Shown here: positions 24,776 to 37,400 of the stretch, piece after piece | Position numbering within the stretch: position 1 is the first letter of the stretch | Layout of the letters: every line of letters begins with the position of its first letter | NCBI GenBank assembly: GCA_037127315.1 | Contig: JBBBDQ010001028.1 | Span: 1,302,001 to 1,366,000, forward strand | DNA from: Ascarosepion bandense | Taxonomy: Eukaryota; Mollusca; Cephalopoda; Sepiida; Sepiidae | Direction: 5' to 3' | Length of the DNA stretch: 64,000 nucleotides | The notes under the pieces: model-generated | What the model was told of the DNA's origin: nothing | Databases searched by the model: none | The model's input: the letters and a program-made list of their open reading frames with translations, nothing else | Position numbers and translations under genes: made by a program

Positions 24776-26025
24776 GTGTGTATGTGTAAATCACTAAATT
24801 CATAGTCTAATGATTAAAAAGCATATATTCTACACAAAAATAAAAATATTTTATTTCTAGGCTGAGAAATTATCATTATTTATATTTTCTTAATTGAGGC
24901 TAATATCTTGATCTTTGTTATACCTTTCAATCTTCTTCAGGTGCCTGTCAATCCCTTAAGAAATTTCACACTGAATTCTGTATTTAGTCATTTTTTTTTT
25001 TTTTTTTGCTCATCTAGTGTTTTTGTTTAGGGATATTCTCATTTAGTTATCTTTAGCCTAGAGGGTTAAAGTCTTGGTTCATGGATTTGATGGTATAGTA
25101 ATTGTGAGTTCAATACCTAGATTTGATAGTATTGAATCAGTCTTATTAAAAATATCTCTAGATATTGACAATGGAACAAGAATAATATAATATAACAAAA
25201 AAGATGAGGATATTAGTCCTACTTTAAATAACTTATACTTATTTTTCATAAAAATATTATTTCTTTTTAATGCACTTAATTAAATGATGAATACTAATCA
25301 CAAAATGAAATTTATATAATGAATATTTTAAATTTCAGCTTCAACTTGTGGACATTTTTGTATTTATTTTTATAGAATTCTTTGACAAACAGTTTCATTG
25401 TTTTTTTTTCTATTACCAATTTTGATTTTCATGTAAGAACTTTTCAATATTCATTCAAATTGCTTGTCAAATTCTCAAATTTCACATCAAAATGCAAAAC
25501 ATTTTAATTTTAGACAAATTTATAACATGGAAATATATTAAACAACAATTTTTAATGTACAATATTTTCTCTCTATTCCATATCTATCTATCTATCTATC
25601 TATCTATCTAGGATAGATAAAATAAAAATGTTCTTGAAATTTAGCAGACAGATCCATTTGTCACTGAAACATAAACACTGAATTTATTAAAAGATACCAC
25701 TTTTTTTTAAAAAAACGTATCTGGCATAAAAATGTTAACAACTAAATTTTAAACCGTTTCTATTCTAGAAATGTTCAATTTGAATTTGAAATTCTTTCTT
25801 TATGAATCTTGTAATTTTATCTTTATAAAAAACATTTGTATAAACATCTTAAGAAAATAAACATTCATGCATTTTTTCAAATATTAGACAGACTTAAATA
25901 ATCATGATTAAATTACTAATTTTATATTTAGGCATGTATATTAATTTATTTAACGTTTTATATTTATTTAAAATTCTTATTTAATTATTTCTTTATTTTT
26001 TATTATTATCTTATTATTAATTGTG

Positions 26026-26062
<37 letters not shown>

Positions 26063-26835
26063 TAATTGTAATGTGGGCAAAATACATTTTGTTTTCAGAT
26101 TTTTTAAAACAAGCAGTTTTTTATACTCAGTATGTGACTGTTAAGAGGCATCTACAAAAGTTTTAAAGATTAGAAAATAACTCACATTGACAATCAAGTG
26201 AATTAATTATTCAGTTTTTTGCAAAATTAACTGGTTTAGTCATTTTTTATTTTTTCATACAAATAAAAAATATCAAGCAAATTGATCACATTTCTTTAAA
26301 AATATTTTCCTTTATCCCAAATCAGCTAAGACTGAAAAAGTTTCAAAGTTTTTATTTCTAAAATTTATATAGGATGGATTATTTATATATATAGATCTTT
26401 GAAAATGTGGCTTTATATGAAGGGAATTTTAGCTAAAATAAAAATAGTGACAGAAGATATCAAGGAAGAATTGTTTCATTAAACTTTAAAAATTGTTTTC
26501 TTTTATACAATATACAATCCTTGATCAAGAGAAAATAGGACACAATAAAAAAGATGATGAAAACCAGAGGAAGAAATTACAATCTATGTATGGAAGAGAA
26601 ACTGAAAATCATAGAATTTAAGAATTATTAAAAAAAAGAAAGGAATTAAGTTATTTTGAACTGTAGATATGCATTCCTTTTGAAAAATGTCAAAAAGAAC
26701 TGTAGAGCTCAGCAGTATCCAATGATGTTAAATACCCATTTAAAAGTTAAACTATATAATTAAACTCAAATATATTAAACAGTCTGTTAATGGTTAAATA
26801 ATTAAAAAATAATTAAAAACAGGGGGGCAAGGTAC
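22240..26835. other. Long AT-rich intergenic stretch with microsatellites
   Basis: No gene was recognised. Simple repeats are (G)n at 23592-23604, (TG)n at 24401-24428, (TA)n at 24720-24772, (T)n at 24990-25008, (CTAT)n at 25580-25611 and (TG)n at 26027-26060. A LINE-like 3' tail with GGAAATAAATAAATAAAT ends near 23876 and may be the end of a decayed retroelement. Confidence 0.5.
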
Positions 26836-26839
26836 AAAT

Positions 26840-27560
26840 AATCATCTAAATTATGCAAAAATGAAAATAACACTGACGTATCATTTTAACAGCTATATTT
26901 GCCAAAATTACACAAAAACATTTTGAAAATACTAGAGAGTAAATTTATTCAATAAAATCGCCATTGGCTTCAACCATGGCCTCCAGACGAGTTTAGAATC
27001 TCCTACATCTCTTCTGGACAGTCTTCTTTGGTCAATGCTGCCATAATTCTTGCCTTCAGTTCATCTTTGGTGTTACAAGGAGTTTGGTTAATATCTTGCT
27101 CAGCTACGCTACACACCTAATAATCAAGGGGGTTGCAGTCTGGGGAGTTAGGTGGCCAGATGGAAGAGTGATGTGGTTGAAGAAACAGTCTGACAGCTAT
27201 GACTGTGTTCTGTGGCATAATGCAGAGTCCTGTTGCTAGACATAGGGTCTCTCAGTAGCCACCCTCTTAACTTAGGGCAACACTACCTCCTCAAGGCACT
27301 TGATGTAGGTATTCATGTTGAGTCTGAGGCCCTGTAGGAAGAAGAATGGCAGCATAACATCACCATCACTAGTTATTACTTCAAACACCATCATGTTAAT
27401 TAGATATATCATTCAACTCTTTGTGAATCCTCTGCATGGTCCTCAGATTGACACCTAAACACTCTGAAATGTTCATATTAGAGCTTCTAGTGTGAATGCC
27501 AAGCAGTACAGCATGCTGTTTTCAAATTTCTGGCAGAGTGAATTGTGTCATGGTGCTTAT
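26840..27560 (-). mobile_element. Mariner/Tc1-superfamily transposase relic
   Basis: The minus strand shows, in broken frames, the catalytic C-terminal half of a Tc1/mariner-type transposase. There is a PPNSPDCNPLDY-like block near 27130-27160, then KARIMAA near 27040 and RLEAMVEANGDFI near 26960-26990. It shares its 3' flank with the 9062-9310 fragment. Many stops make it non-functional. The SPD-NPLDY pattern fits the later catalytic Asp in these families. Confidence 0.72.
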
Positions 27561-28288
27561 TTTCTCACAGACAGTACACAACAAATGGTAACGATTTTAA
27601 ATACAAAAAAACTTATCTTAACCAACATGTTTTGTACTCTAATAGACTTTATCAAGCCAAATGTTAGGATTTTATTTTACAATTACATTTATAAACTTCT
27701 TTAAGTTTTTTTAGTGATGTTCCATTTTACTTGGACCTTATCAAAGATGAAATAGTAAAAACGTTTCTCTCTCAATCATCTGACATATTAGATTTTTCTA
27801 TTTTACAAATATTTCTTGAGTGTGTCTTTCAGTTAACCAGTACTTTTTTGTTAGTCTTTACCAAATTTGCATGAGATGTATGTAAACTTGTTAGTTATTT
27901 GTGTTGGATCATAACTATTTTCTGTAAAACTGGAGGAGATTAATTGAATCATTATGCTAAAAAAAACAATGGGATCAACATTCTGAACAAATTTTGAAAT
28001 AATAATGACACTTATAATTACAGAAGATAATCTTCATCATGTTCAGTTCATGTCATGAGACATTAAAATAAAAACTTTATTACTCTTTCTTTATCCAAAA
28101 TAAACATAATGTCTATTTAAGGTTAAATCTGAAGTCAGAAAAAAGCAAAAAAAGCCAAACATAAACTGATAATGATGGAAAATAACTTGGAAGAATAATT
28201 ATAAGATTATTTCTTTGAATCATTTTCATTTTCTTTTGGCTATATTGACTAATCTCTTCACTTTATCTCTTATATAATTATTTTTCAG
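27561..28288. other. AT-rich DNA upstream of the first coding exon
   Basis: Sequence immediately before the first recognised coding exon. It ends in a good polypyrimidine tract and AG (TTTTTCAG, 28281-28288), so it is more likely intron than promoter. A 5' non-coding exon presumably lies further upstream and could not be identified. Confidence 0.45.
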
Positions 28289-28434
28289 CTTCTTTGACTT
28301 CCAGGATGTCAACTTCTGCAGGATATGGAACAATACCAAAAGAGAATGGGGCAAATCCTGTAAGGTTAATGGCTGGCCGAATGGATACTTCCTTTATGAT
28401 GTCGCAGAGGGGAGCCATAAAAAGTTTACAGATT
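28289..28434 (+). other. Exon 1 (first coding) of the MARVEL gene
   Basis: The acceptor TTTTTCAG ends at 28288 and the donor is ATT/GTGAGC at 28434/28435. The ATG at 28306 is the first in the exon. The frame is open between it and the acceptor, so an upstream coding extension cannot be excluded. It encodes the cytosolic N-terminus (43 residues) and the start of span 1, which is interrupted by the intron after LQI. Confidence 0.8.
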
Positions 28435-30559
28435 GTGAGCAGAAGAATTATTGATATGATTTACATCTCTTTTAATCAATTTGCTTGTAAAAATAACCTT
28501 TTTATTATTTATATTATATATAAATATAATATGTAATTCAAGACAAAATATAAAAAATATGAAATTAATATATATATATATATATATATAGTTATGTATC
28601 AATTGTACATTGTGATACGGAAATTTCTATGTTTCTAAAAACCCCATAGACTGTCTGTTAGAAAACAGGTGCTTAACAGAATCAATAATCTATCAATGTG
28701 CAATATCCTCAAAGGAAAACCCAAATAATATAAAAATTTATTTAGGGGGTACTAAAAACACTCTAAAGCAGTGAATTTACCAACACACCTCTTCATTTAA
28801 TAAGAACAAATACAAAAATAGAACATCCCTATCAAAATATCATTGGTACCTAAAAGAAACAAAAAAAATCACCCACAATGAACTGGAAAATTCTAAAAGA
28901 AGCTAAAATATTAAGTCCTTAAATGAACCATGTCCATTATGTTTATACAAAAAACTATTTATTATTAAATCCCTTAAGAATAAATATTTATTAAATAAAC
29001 ACAACAAAATAAATGCCATATATAGACATTGTATATTATTCTCATTACAAAATGGATAAAATCTAAATGAAATAACATGCATCACACTCCACCCACGTCT
29101 ATTGAACAGGTGTAGAGGCTCGTCCCTTGTTCCCTGTTTAGGATGTGATTTCCGGTTTTCTCTTTCCAATCTTTTACTCTTTTCCATTCTTTTACTCTTT
29201 TTTTTTTCTCAATTGGAGTAGATAGACTAAACTATCGCCCGGTTCACACTCCACCCACGTCTATTGAACAGGTGTAGAGGCTCATCCCTTGTTCCATGTT
29301 TAGGATGTGGTTTCTGGTTTTCTCTTTTCCAATCTTACTCTTACATAGCCCCCTGCACAACAGTCATGTTACCGCCTTGCTTGGGGTGATTTGATTAAAA
29401 AAAAAAAAACAACAAATGCATTAGGAAAATAATCACTGACAAACTATATTGGAACATAGAATTATTTTTTTTAAATAAATCTTTCTTTTAATAAAAAAAT
29501 TTACAACAAATAAATAGATAGACCAAAAAATTATATTTTAGTTTAAAAAATCTTTTCTTTTTTAAAAAAATTTTTACAATAAATAAATAAATAGACTAAA
29601 AATAATAAGTAAGTAAAAAAATATAGAATTGGTACTCAATGAGAATATCACATCAAAAGTAATAAAACTGAAGGGAAAGAAGGGAAAATGATAAGATCAA
29701 GTTAAAGGCAGGTTAACATCTCGACCATTAAGGAGGGAAAAGAAACAAGGGAAGGGTAGGATGAGGGGGAAGGGAAAAGGAAAAAAGGAAATAAGAGAAA
29801 AAGTTGGTTAGTATGTATTCTTTGGGGCCAAATCCCAAAATGAATCTGATTAGCCACAAGAAACACTCACATACATACACAGCAAACCAAAGGTTTTTGT
29901 GATTTAAATGTAAATCATCTGCACAACTAACATCAACATTGCCTGATGATGAGAATCTATCTCGAAACATAGAAATTTCTGTATCGCAATGTACAATTGA
30001 TACATAACTATATAATTATATTAAGCTCTATAATACTCATTATATTGAGCACTGTTTATAATAAAATAAATGCCAGAGCACTCAAAATAAAAAACCTTGA
30101 GTCCTCTTCACCTGGAATTATAAACATATATATATATATAGTGTATTGAGGCAGCAGATAATCTTTTAAACATATACTGTTAAGTATAACAGACAATGAA
30201 TGTCTATTACATTTAATCATGAGACATTTTAAACATCATATTTTGGCTTGAATTTCAAGTGAAAATGAAGAAAAAAATTGTCCAACATTTGGATAGTTTT
30301 TTATTATGCTGATTCTAAGCTCATGAGAGCTGAAAGCTTAGAACCAGCATAATAAAAAATATTCAAATGTTGGACAATTTTTGTCTTTAATTTCACCTGA
30401 AATTAAAGCCAAAATATGTTGTTTAGAAGAGCTCATGATTAAACATAATAGACATTCATTGTCCGTTATATTTAACAATATATATATATATATATTGTTA
30501 AATATAACAGACAATTATATATTATTTATATTTAACAATATATATATATTGTTAAATTT

Positions 30560-30617
<58 letters not shown>

Positions 30618-31368
30618 AAATATAACGGACAATGAATGTCTATTATGTTTAATCATGAGCTCTTCTAAACAACACATTTTGGCTTTAATTTCAGGTGAAA
30701 TTAAAGACAAAAATTGTCCAACATTTGAATATTTTTTATTATTTAATATATACATATATATATATATATTCATTTGGAAGTCAGTTTATTATGCAAGCTT
30801 GGTTCCAGCCTTTCAGGATCTTTAGGCATTTTATGTCAACTGATTCTCTAATGTTTTTGTTTTTCAAATATACAACAGGAATTTTCAGAATGGCAAAGAC
30901 CCTGCTATAACATGGAGCATATTAAAAAAGCAAAACTTTACAACAGTGGTGATGTTCAAAGATTATGCCAAGAAGTAAAGTTAGCCATAATATTATTTCC
31001 AGAACAAAAAAAAATAATTACTGAAAGATCCAAAATAATGTCCGGATGTAAACACATTAGAAAATACATTTTAGGATCATACAAACCTAGACGAAAATAT
31101 TTACAATTCTTGAAAAATTCTTCCCTTATTTTGAATTTCAGTTCTTTTAAACTTCCAGTCGTGTGTTCTGAAAATCCCTGTTGTACATTTGAAAAAAATA
31201 AAAACATTGGAGAATCAGTTAATATAAAAAACCTGAAGATACCAAAAGGTTGAAACCAAGGCTGAACAATCAACTGACTTTAAAATGAAAATATTTATTA
31301 TATATATATTGAGTACTTTTTAATACAACTGTATGCTGGTCTAATTTATGACCAATAACTGGTTAACA

Positions 31369-31416
<48 letters not shown>

Positions 31417-34400
31417 AATAATATATATTAATCAGACCAATTAAGAATAGTACTTGTCTGCATTCAGTGTATGATTTTGTACAAGAAGGACATAATACAC
31501 AATGCCTTTTTAATCCCATCAATTAAATGCATTACAATACTCATATACGATACATAGAGTATCTATGCAATGACCTGGATTATTTTTAATAGACATTTTG
31601 ATTTGATAATCACCAGTGACTGCAAAGATGTTAAATTGCCCTTTATGAATACTGACTGGCACATATTGACTTCATTTTCAACCTCTGATTAGTTCTAGTA
31701 TATCATTGCAAAGGTTTGTGTCCAATTTTTATTGCTGATATAAAATGATCACAACTTGACACTGGTGCTTGTTTTGGGGTTGATTTCTGTTGTGTTTTAG
31801 ATTGAAGCCTTGCATCATTCAGTTGTGAGGCAGACTTTGTTGAATATTGAATTTTTTGCAAATGGCAGTCTTAAAGATGAAGGACAAAATGTTGCATTTT
31901 TGCTATCTATGAATTTTGAAAAGATTGGAACTGCAACAAAAGTATTCAGAGGATTTATTTGGACATTCTCCAGCTCTTCAGGTGGTTAAAAAGTGGTTTT
32001 ACAGATTTTGTTAGGGTGATTTTAACCTAAATGGTCTAGGTGAAACCAAGACCATGGTCTAAATGCTTTAAAAATGGTCTAAATGCTTTAGGTGAACTTC
32101 TGACATCAATAAAGATACTCTGCTTGCCATTAGGGAGAATAAACTGAAGATTTTTACAAAAGAGATTACTAAGAGTTTGAAAATCAATATCTCAATTGCC
32201 TTTGGCCATTTGAAGTGACTTGTGTTCAAGAAAAATGATTTTGACAAATCAAAAAGGTAGTCATTTTCCACTGCAAAAAAAACAAGACAGACCTTGCAGA
32301 AGCATTAAACCCTCCAGCAACCACCATATTCTCCTGACTTGGCTCCTTAGGATTTTCATTTGTTTCACTCTCTACAAGACAAATTTACATGACAAAAAAA
32401 TGACTCTCTACACAATTTTCTGCAAAAATGGCATCAAAATACCTTGTAGAATGATAGAAGACAGTTGTTAAAACAATGGAGATTGTTCTTGACAAATAAC
32501 TGATTTTTTTTTGTATGTAAAATTTTGTTTTTAATTTTCTAATTCGGCACAAACTTTTGCAATAATCTAAAAAGTCCAGAGTTGCAAACCTATTAAATAA
32601 TCAACAGTGTGCCTCATCCTATAGTAAAGACACATTTCCAGTTTTGAGTAAGGTATATTCAGTTTTCATTTAAAAATTTTACAGATGATATATAAACTCA
32701 GCAACCTTCCTTCTGCCAGAAAGAATGACTTAAATTTGAGTGAGTAATGATAACTGGTGATTTTATGTTTTGTTTTTTCTTTCTTTCTTTGTTTCAGTTT
32801 ACCTCTTCATGATAATTATAATCTTTATTTCCTGCTTTTCTTTTAATATGTCTATTTTTAATTTTGTATTCCCAGAACAAAAAATATATGCATATATATT
32901 TTTATTTTTTGAATTAGTAGGTTGAAAGTGACTCTGAAAAGATGCGCGTAAGTTAGCAATGTTTGATGGTTGTAGGAAGTTTTTTATCTTTTAATATTAC
33001 AATGTAAACATAGAAAGTTTTTTTGTCTATTTTAAGCAACCAAAACCTTCTACATTGAATATGGTGATTTGTGTAATATAAACAACTTTCACCTCTTTTC
33101 AGCATTAGTACTGCTATGCTATTCTTACATAAGAAATCATTAACTTAAAGTATGTTGAACTGAAAAATTCATTTTCTGATATTCGCCTTTCTCTCTCTCT
33201 CTCGCTTTCTCTCTCTCTCTTTCTTACACACACACACACACACACACACATAAACACACAATAACTAAACAAAAATGAAAGCTATTAGATTATATGCATA
33301 CAACAAATTACAGTTTCTATTTGATATGTGGGGTATATATAAAATCATGATGAAAAACTGAAAATAAATAATTAATTCTTTCTTTCTTTAAATTTTTCAG
33401 CCATCATTTCTTCAAACATTTCTGAAATTTTTAATTTCTAATCAGTCCCCAAAACTTAAATCTACAGTTTGTGGCAAAAGCAACATGATACATAAATAGA
33501 CACTGGTTATCACAAGTATTTTCCAAATGTTGAAACTTTTGACTTACACATTATTACTTATCATTGAATGAATTTATTTTTCAACGAAAAAATAGAAAAA
33601 TTACAAAAGAAATGAGAAATGGAATGAGATCTGGATCTTAGGACATTTTATGGAACCTATATTTAATATACCAAAATGTATAAAAGGCAATAAATATTTA
33701 GAAAAAATGAAAAATAAAAAAACTAGTGGAAATGATGGGGAAAAAGAAGTTTAATCTTTAAATAAAAATAGTCGTGAAAATCACATATGAAGTTATATTG
33801 ACTTCATATGACTTTTTGGGTCTATTTTGATTGATACCTTTATTGAAATTAAAATACTATAGAAACTGTCATAAAAGTATTTATGATTGTTATTTTAGAA
33901 CAAAGAGATTTTACAGACATTCATTGTTATCCATCCTAAGAGATGATTTTTAAAGAATGGCATATGCATGAGTTAATTTTAGGTGAGTAAATGGTTGTAT
34001 AGATTCAGATCCATCTTGACTTCTTTTTCAGGATCCAGTGGTAAAATGAGATCCAACACAGTTCATGGACAATCAGTTAAAGTGAATAGCTAGACCAGGT
34101 TTTAATACATGTAATTTATTGCATTGGTTTGAATTCTAAGTTTTTTCTTCTAGACTAGCTGTAAACCAAGACCATAAAATCCAGTAAGTTTTTCTATTTG
34201 ACCTATCATTGGGGAGAGAAAAGACAAATTCATGCCTTTCCCAAGGTCATTAGTGCAAACATAAACAACAGCATTTGAACTCAGCCCACCAATAACTGCT
34301 ACACTACATGCACATCCTGAGAGAAATTATATATTCACCAAATAATGTCATTCTCTTGCAAATCTATGGTTGCAGATCTCTTCAATCTCTGTTCTTTTTC

Positions 34401-37400
34401 AGGTGCTCTCATTGGCTGCTTTTATTAGTGCCTGCATTAATCCCTGGTGGGCACGATGGGGAGGAGGTTGGGTTCAATTTGTAACAATTGCTGCTTTTGC
34501 ATGGGCCCTCCTCTCCTACTGCTTACATCTTTGTCGTGCTTTTAGCACCCAATCCATGCGCTGCTTTCATGTAACGGTGAGTGTCACTTTTGCTGAGTTG
34601 AATTGATTTTTCATGATTGAATTACTTTTTTATGGATGGAATCTAGACATGGTTGTATCCAAATGCATTAAAGAGTTGTGGCAATATTTTATTCCTATTT
34701 CAATGTTTATTTGCATCCTATTCAGAATGTCTGAAAGACAGTGAATTGTTTAGAAATATTTGCAAGAAAATTTAAGAAATGATTAAAGAAAATTTTTTAA
34801 TATAAGCAAACTGAGACCAAAAAAATAAAGTCAAACCTGAAAATAATTTTCCGTTTTTGTAAACATCTTTTTTAAGTTTTCTGTTTCATTAATATCTGGA
34901 GACAATTCCATTAATTTATGAGTTTTTGGAAAACTTAGATGGGTAGAATGTAAAGGAACATTATTTTGCAAGAATAAACTGTTTATCTTAAATCTTCCTG
35001 CACTGCTCAAAAAAAATATTGTCCAAGAACACAATTTTTGCATTTATATTGATACTATTATCAACTGAATCTATAATTTTACTGCTTTCAGCAGTAATCC
35101 AAAATATTACTTCATCAAGTCAGTTTTGGTTGAAAAATTCTTTTGGAGAACCATGTGGTAAAATTCAACCAGTGTAACTTTACATTAGTTACTAAAAATT
35201 ACTCTTTAGAAATCAGTTTTCCTACAATGCACTTCTTTGTAGTGTTTACTTAAAAATGGTAATTTGTTTATTTTCATATCTTTTGCAAATGTTCTTAATA
35301 TTCAGCATCTTATAAATTCATATTCACAACACCAGCTACTTTAAATATTTTCTTGCTAGCCATCTGTCTTCTTACCTATTACACTTTAAATTTACTTTTT
35401 TTAATTATTCTAAAATCAGTTTTTTTTTGTCTTCTTATCTTGCCAATGTTTTCAATTTTATTTTTGTTTTATGTTCACGGTTCAAATTTTTGCAATTTCC
35501 AAAATTCATTTAACTTTATGATATCTCGTTTTTCTTTTGAGGATATATAGTAGCAATCTTTCTATGTCTAAAATTTAAATATTTATATCAATAACTATGC
35601 TATTATATATATTTATTTACAATATGAAGAACAATCAAGCTGCATAATAAAATTTCATGGTTCAAAATAAATTATTGCATAATAATATATTTCTAAGAAC
35701 AAATATTATAAGCAGAAATTCACATGTATATTTATTATATAAATTAATGTATCTACTATTGAGTATCTTACATCAAGACATAAGAAAAAAAACAATACAA
35801 ATCTTCTTGAGCATAACAGGAGGGAAATATATACACAAATAAATACACAATGGTCTTTATTATAATAGAGAGGATAGATATATATTCTTCACCACTCAAC
35901 AACATAATTATTCAAAAAAAATAATAAGGCACTGTTAAAGAATAAACATGTAGCAAGAGCTTTCATAACTGGTAGTAAAGTTTAATAACTGGTAGTAAAG
36001 AGAATGAACTGAGCTGATGATGCCTCATTATTGTCTCTCTCTCTCTCTCTCCCCATGAGTGTGACAGGAGGGATATATATAAGCGAGAGAGAGAGAGAAA
36101 GGCGAATGTATAAAATATTTATAAAATTTTACCATCATCAGTTGGTTAATACAAACTTTTATGAAAATATTGACTTGCATAACAGAATCTGACAAACACT
36201 TTGTTTTTCACAAGAACCATAGACCATAATGTTCTTTGCTTCAACTTTGAAAAGAAAATTAAAAAAAATAATTCATTAACTTATATATCAACCCTCAAAT
36301 ATACAGATTTAATTTTTTTGTTGTAACAGAAAAATGAAATAACTTTTTTATACTACCTACTACCTACTCACTCTCTCATATGCAAATCTTTGAAAAATAA
36401 TATTTATTTAACAAATAATTTTATCTCTTCAAATGAAGCTTATTTGTTCCATACCCAAGCAATCCTTTTCTCATTCAACTATTTATTTTATTTTTGTTGC
36501 CTTTTTTTTTTTGAGTCTTTGTTTCAAATTTGGCACATGACAAAAAAACAAAAAACACTACTTCCAAAATAACAGGAAATCTGGCCATTAAATTGTTTTC
36601 ATAATAATTATTTTATTAACTGTATTAATTTTAAACATTCAGAAGATATTAGAGATAAAAAAACAAAACTTATTATCAGAAAGTTAATTTCAAAATATTT
36701 ATCAATGATAACCTACATTTTCAATATAGTAATACATTACAATGACTTCAGAATTTGCTGGTTGATTTACCTTATGTTATTTATTCCTTCTTAAGTGAAA
36801 ATGGTCTAAAGTATTTTTCATGTTTAAACTAATGACACTTTTGTAATTCTCTTTCAGGAAGCTATTGTGTACAGTATCTTCACTGTGTGTCTTTTATCAG
36901 CAGGAATCATTGCTGCTAACCGAGCCTACAGCAGGAGTAGTATTGTGGCATCAGCTGTTAGTAAAAGATTTAACATTCTTCTTTTTTATGTGCCGTGTCC
37001 TTTCAGGATATATTTTACAATAGGGATCTTAACCACATTCTTTTCTCAGATGCTTTCTTGGTTTCCAATTTTTAATTTTAATAGATTTTAACCTTTAACT
37101 TAAAAAAATTCTTTGTAAGGTTTTTGTTCGAAAAGAAAAAAAATTACAATTATTCAACAATCTAAACAATTCAAACTGTAATTTTTATTTAAATTTTTAC
37201 ATATTTATCATAAACACATTTTTTTTTTTGATAGCTTTGCTTGTTAAACTCAAATATTAGTGATAACATTTGGTTATATTTACTTTTGAGAAAACTGAAT
37301 AAATTGGCAAATTTTTTTAAAGAAACAGTTTTTGTTAAATTATCATACTTGAAAAAATCATAACCGCTTTTTAATAGCTTTTACTGTTTGAGCCCATAGC

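Larger units (their letters stand above)
28591..30012 (+). mobile_element. Penelope-like element, 3' half with hammerhead-type motif
   Basis: At 28728-29075 the + strand encodes a decayed GIY-YIG endonuclease typical of the PLE C-terminus: IYLGGTKNTLK (YIG motif), then YQHTSSFNKNKYKNRTSLSK, WYLKE, and the CPLCLYKK zinc-like motif followed by KYLLNKHNKINAI and a RH pair. Stops interrupt it. Downstream, the element is interrupted by a CR1-type tail (29083-29410). It ends with the hammerhead-type structure at 29936-29992. At 28591-28637 an inverted copy of the 3' part of that same motif bounds the other side. The reverse transcriptase is absent. The element lies in intron 1 of the MARVEL gene. 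Confidence 0.72.
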
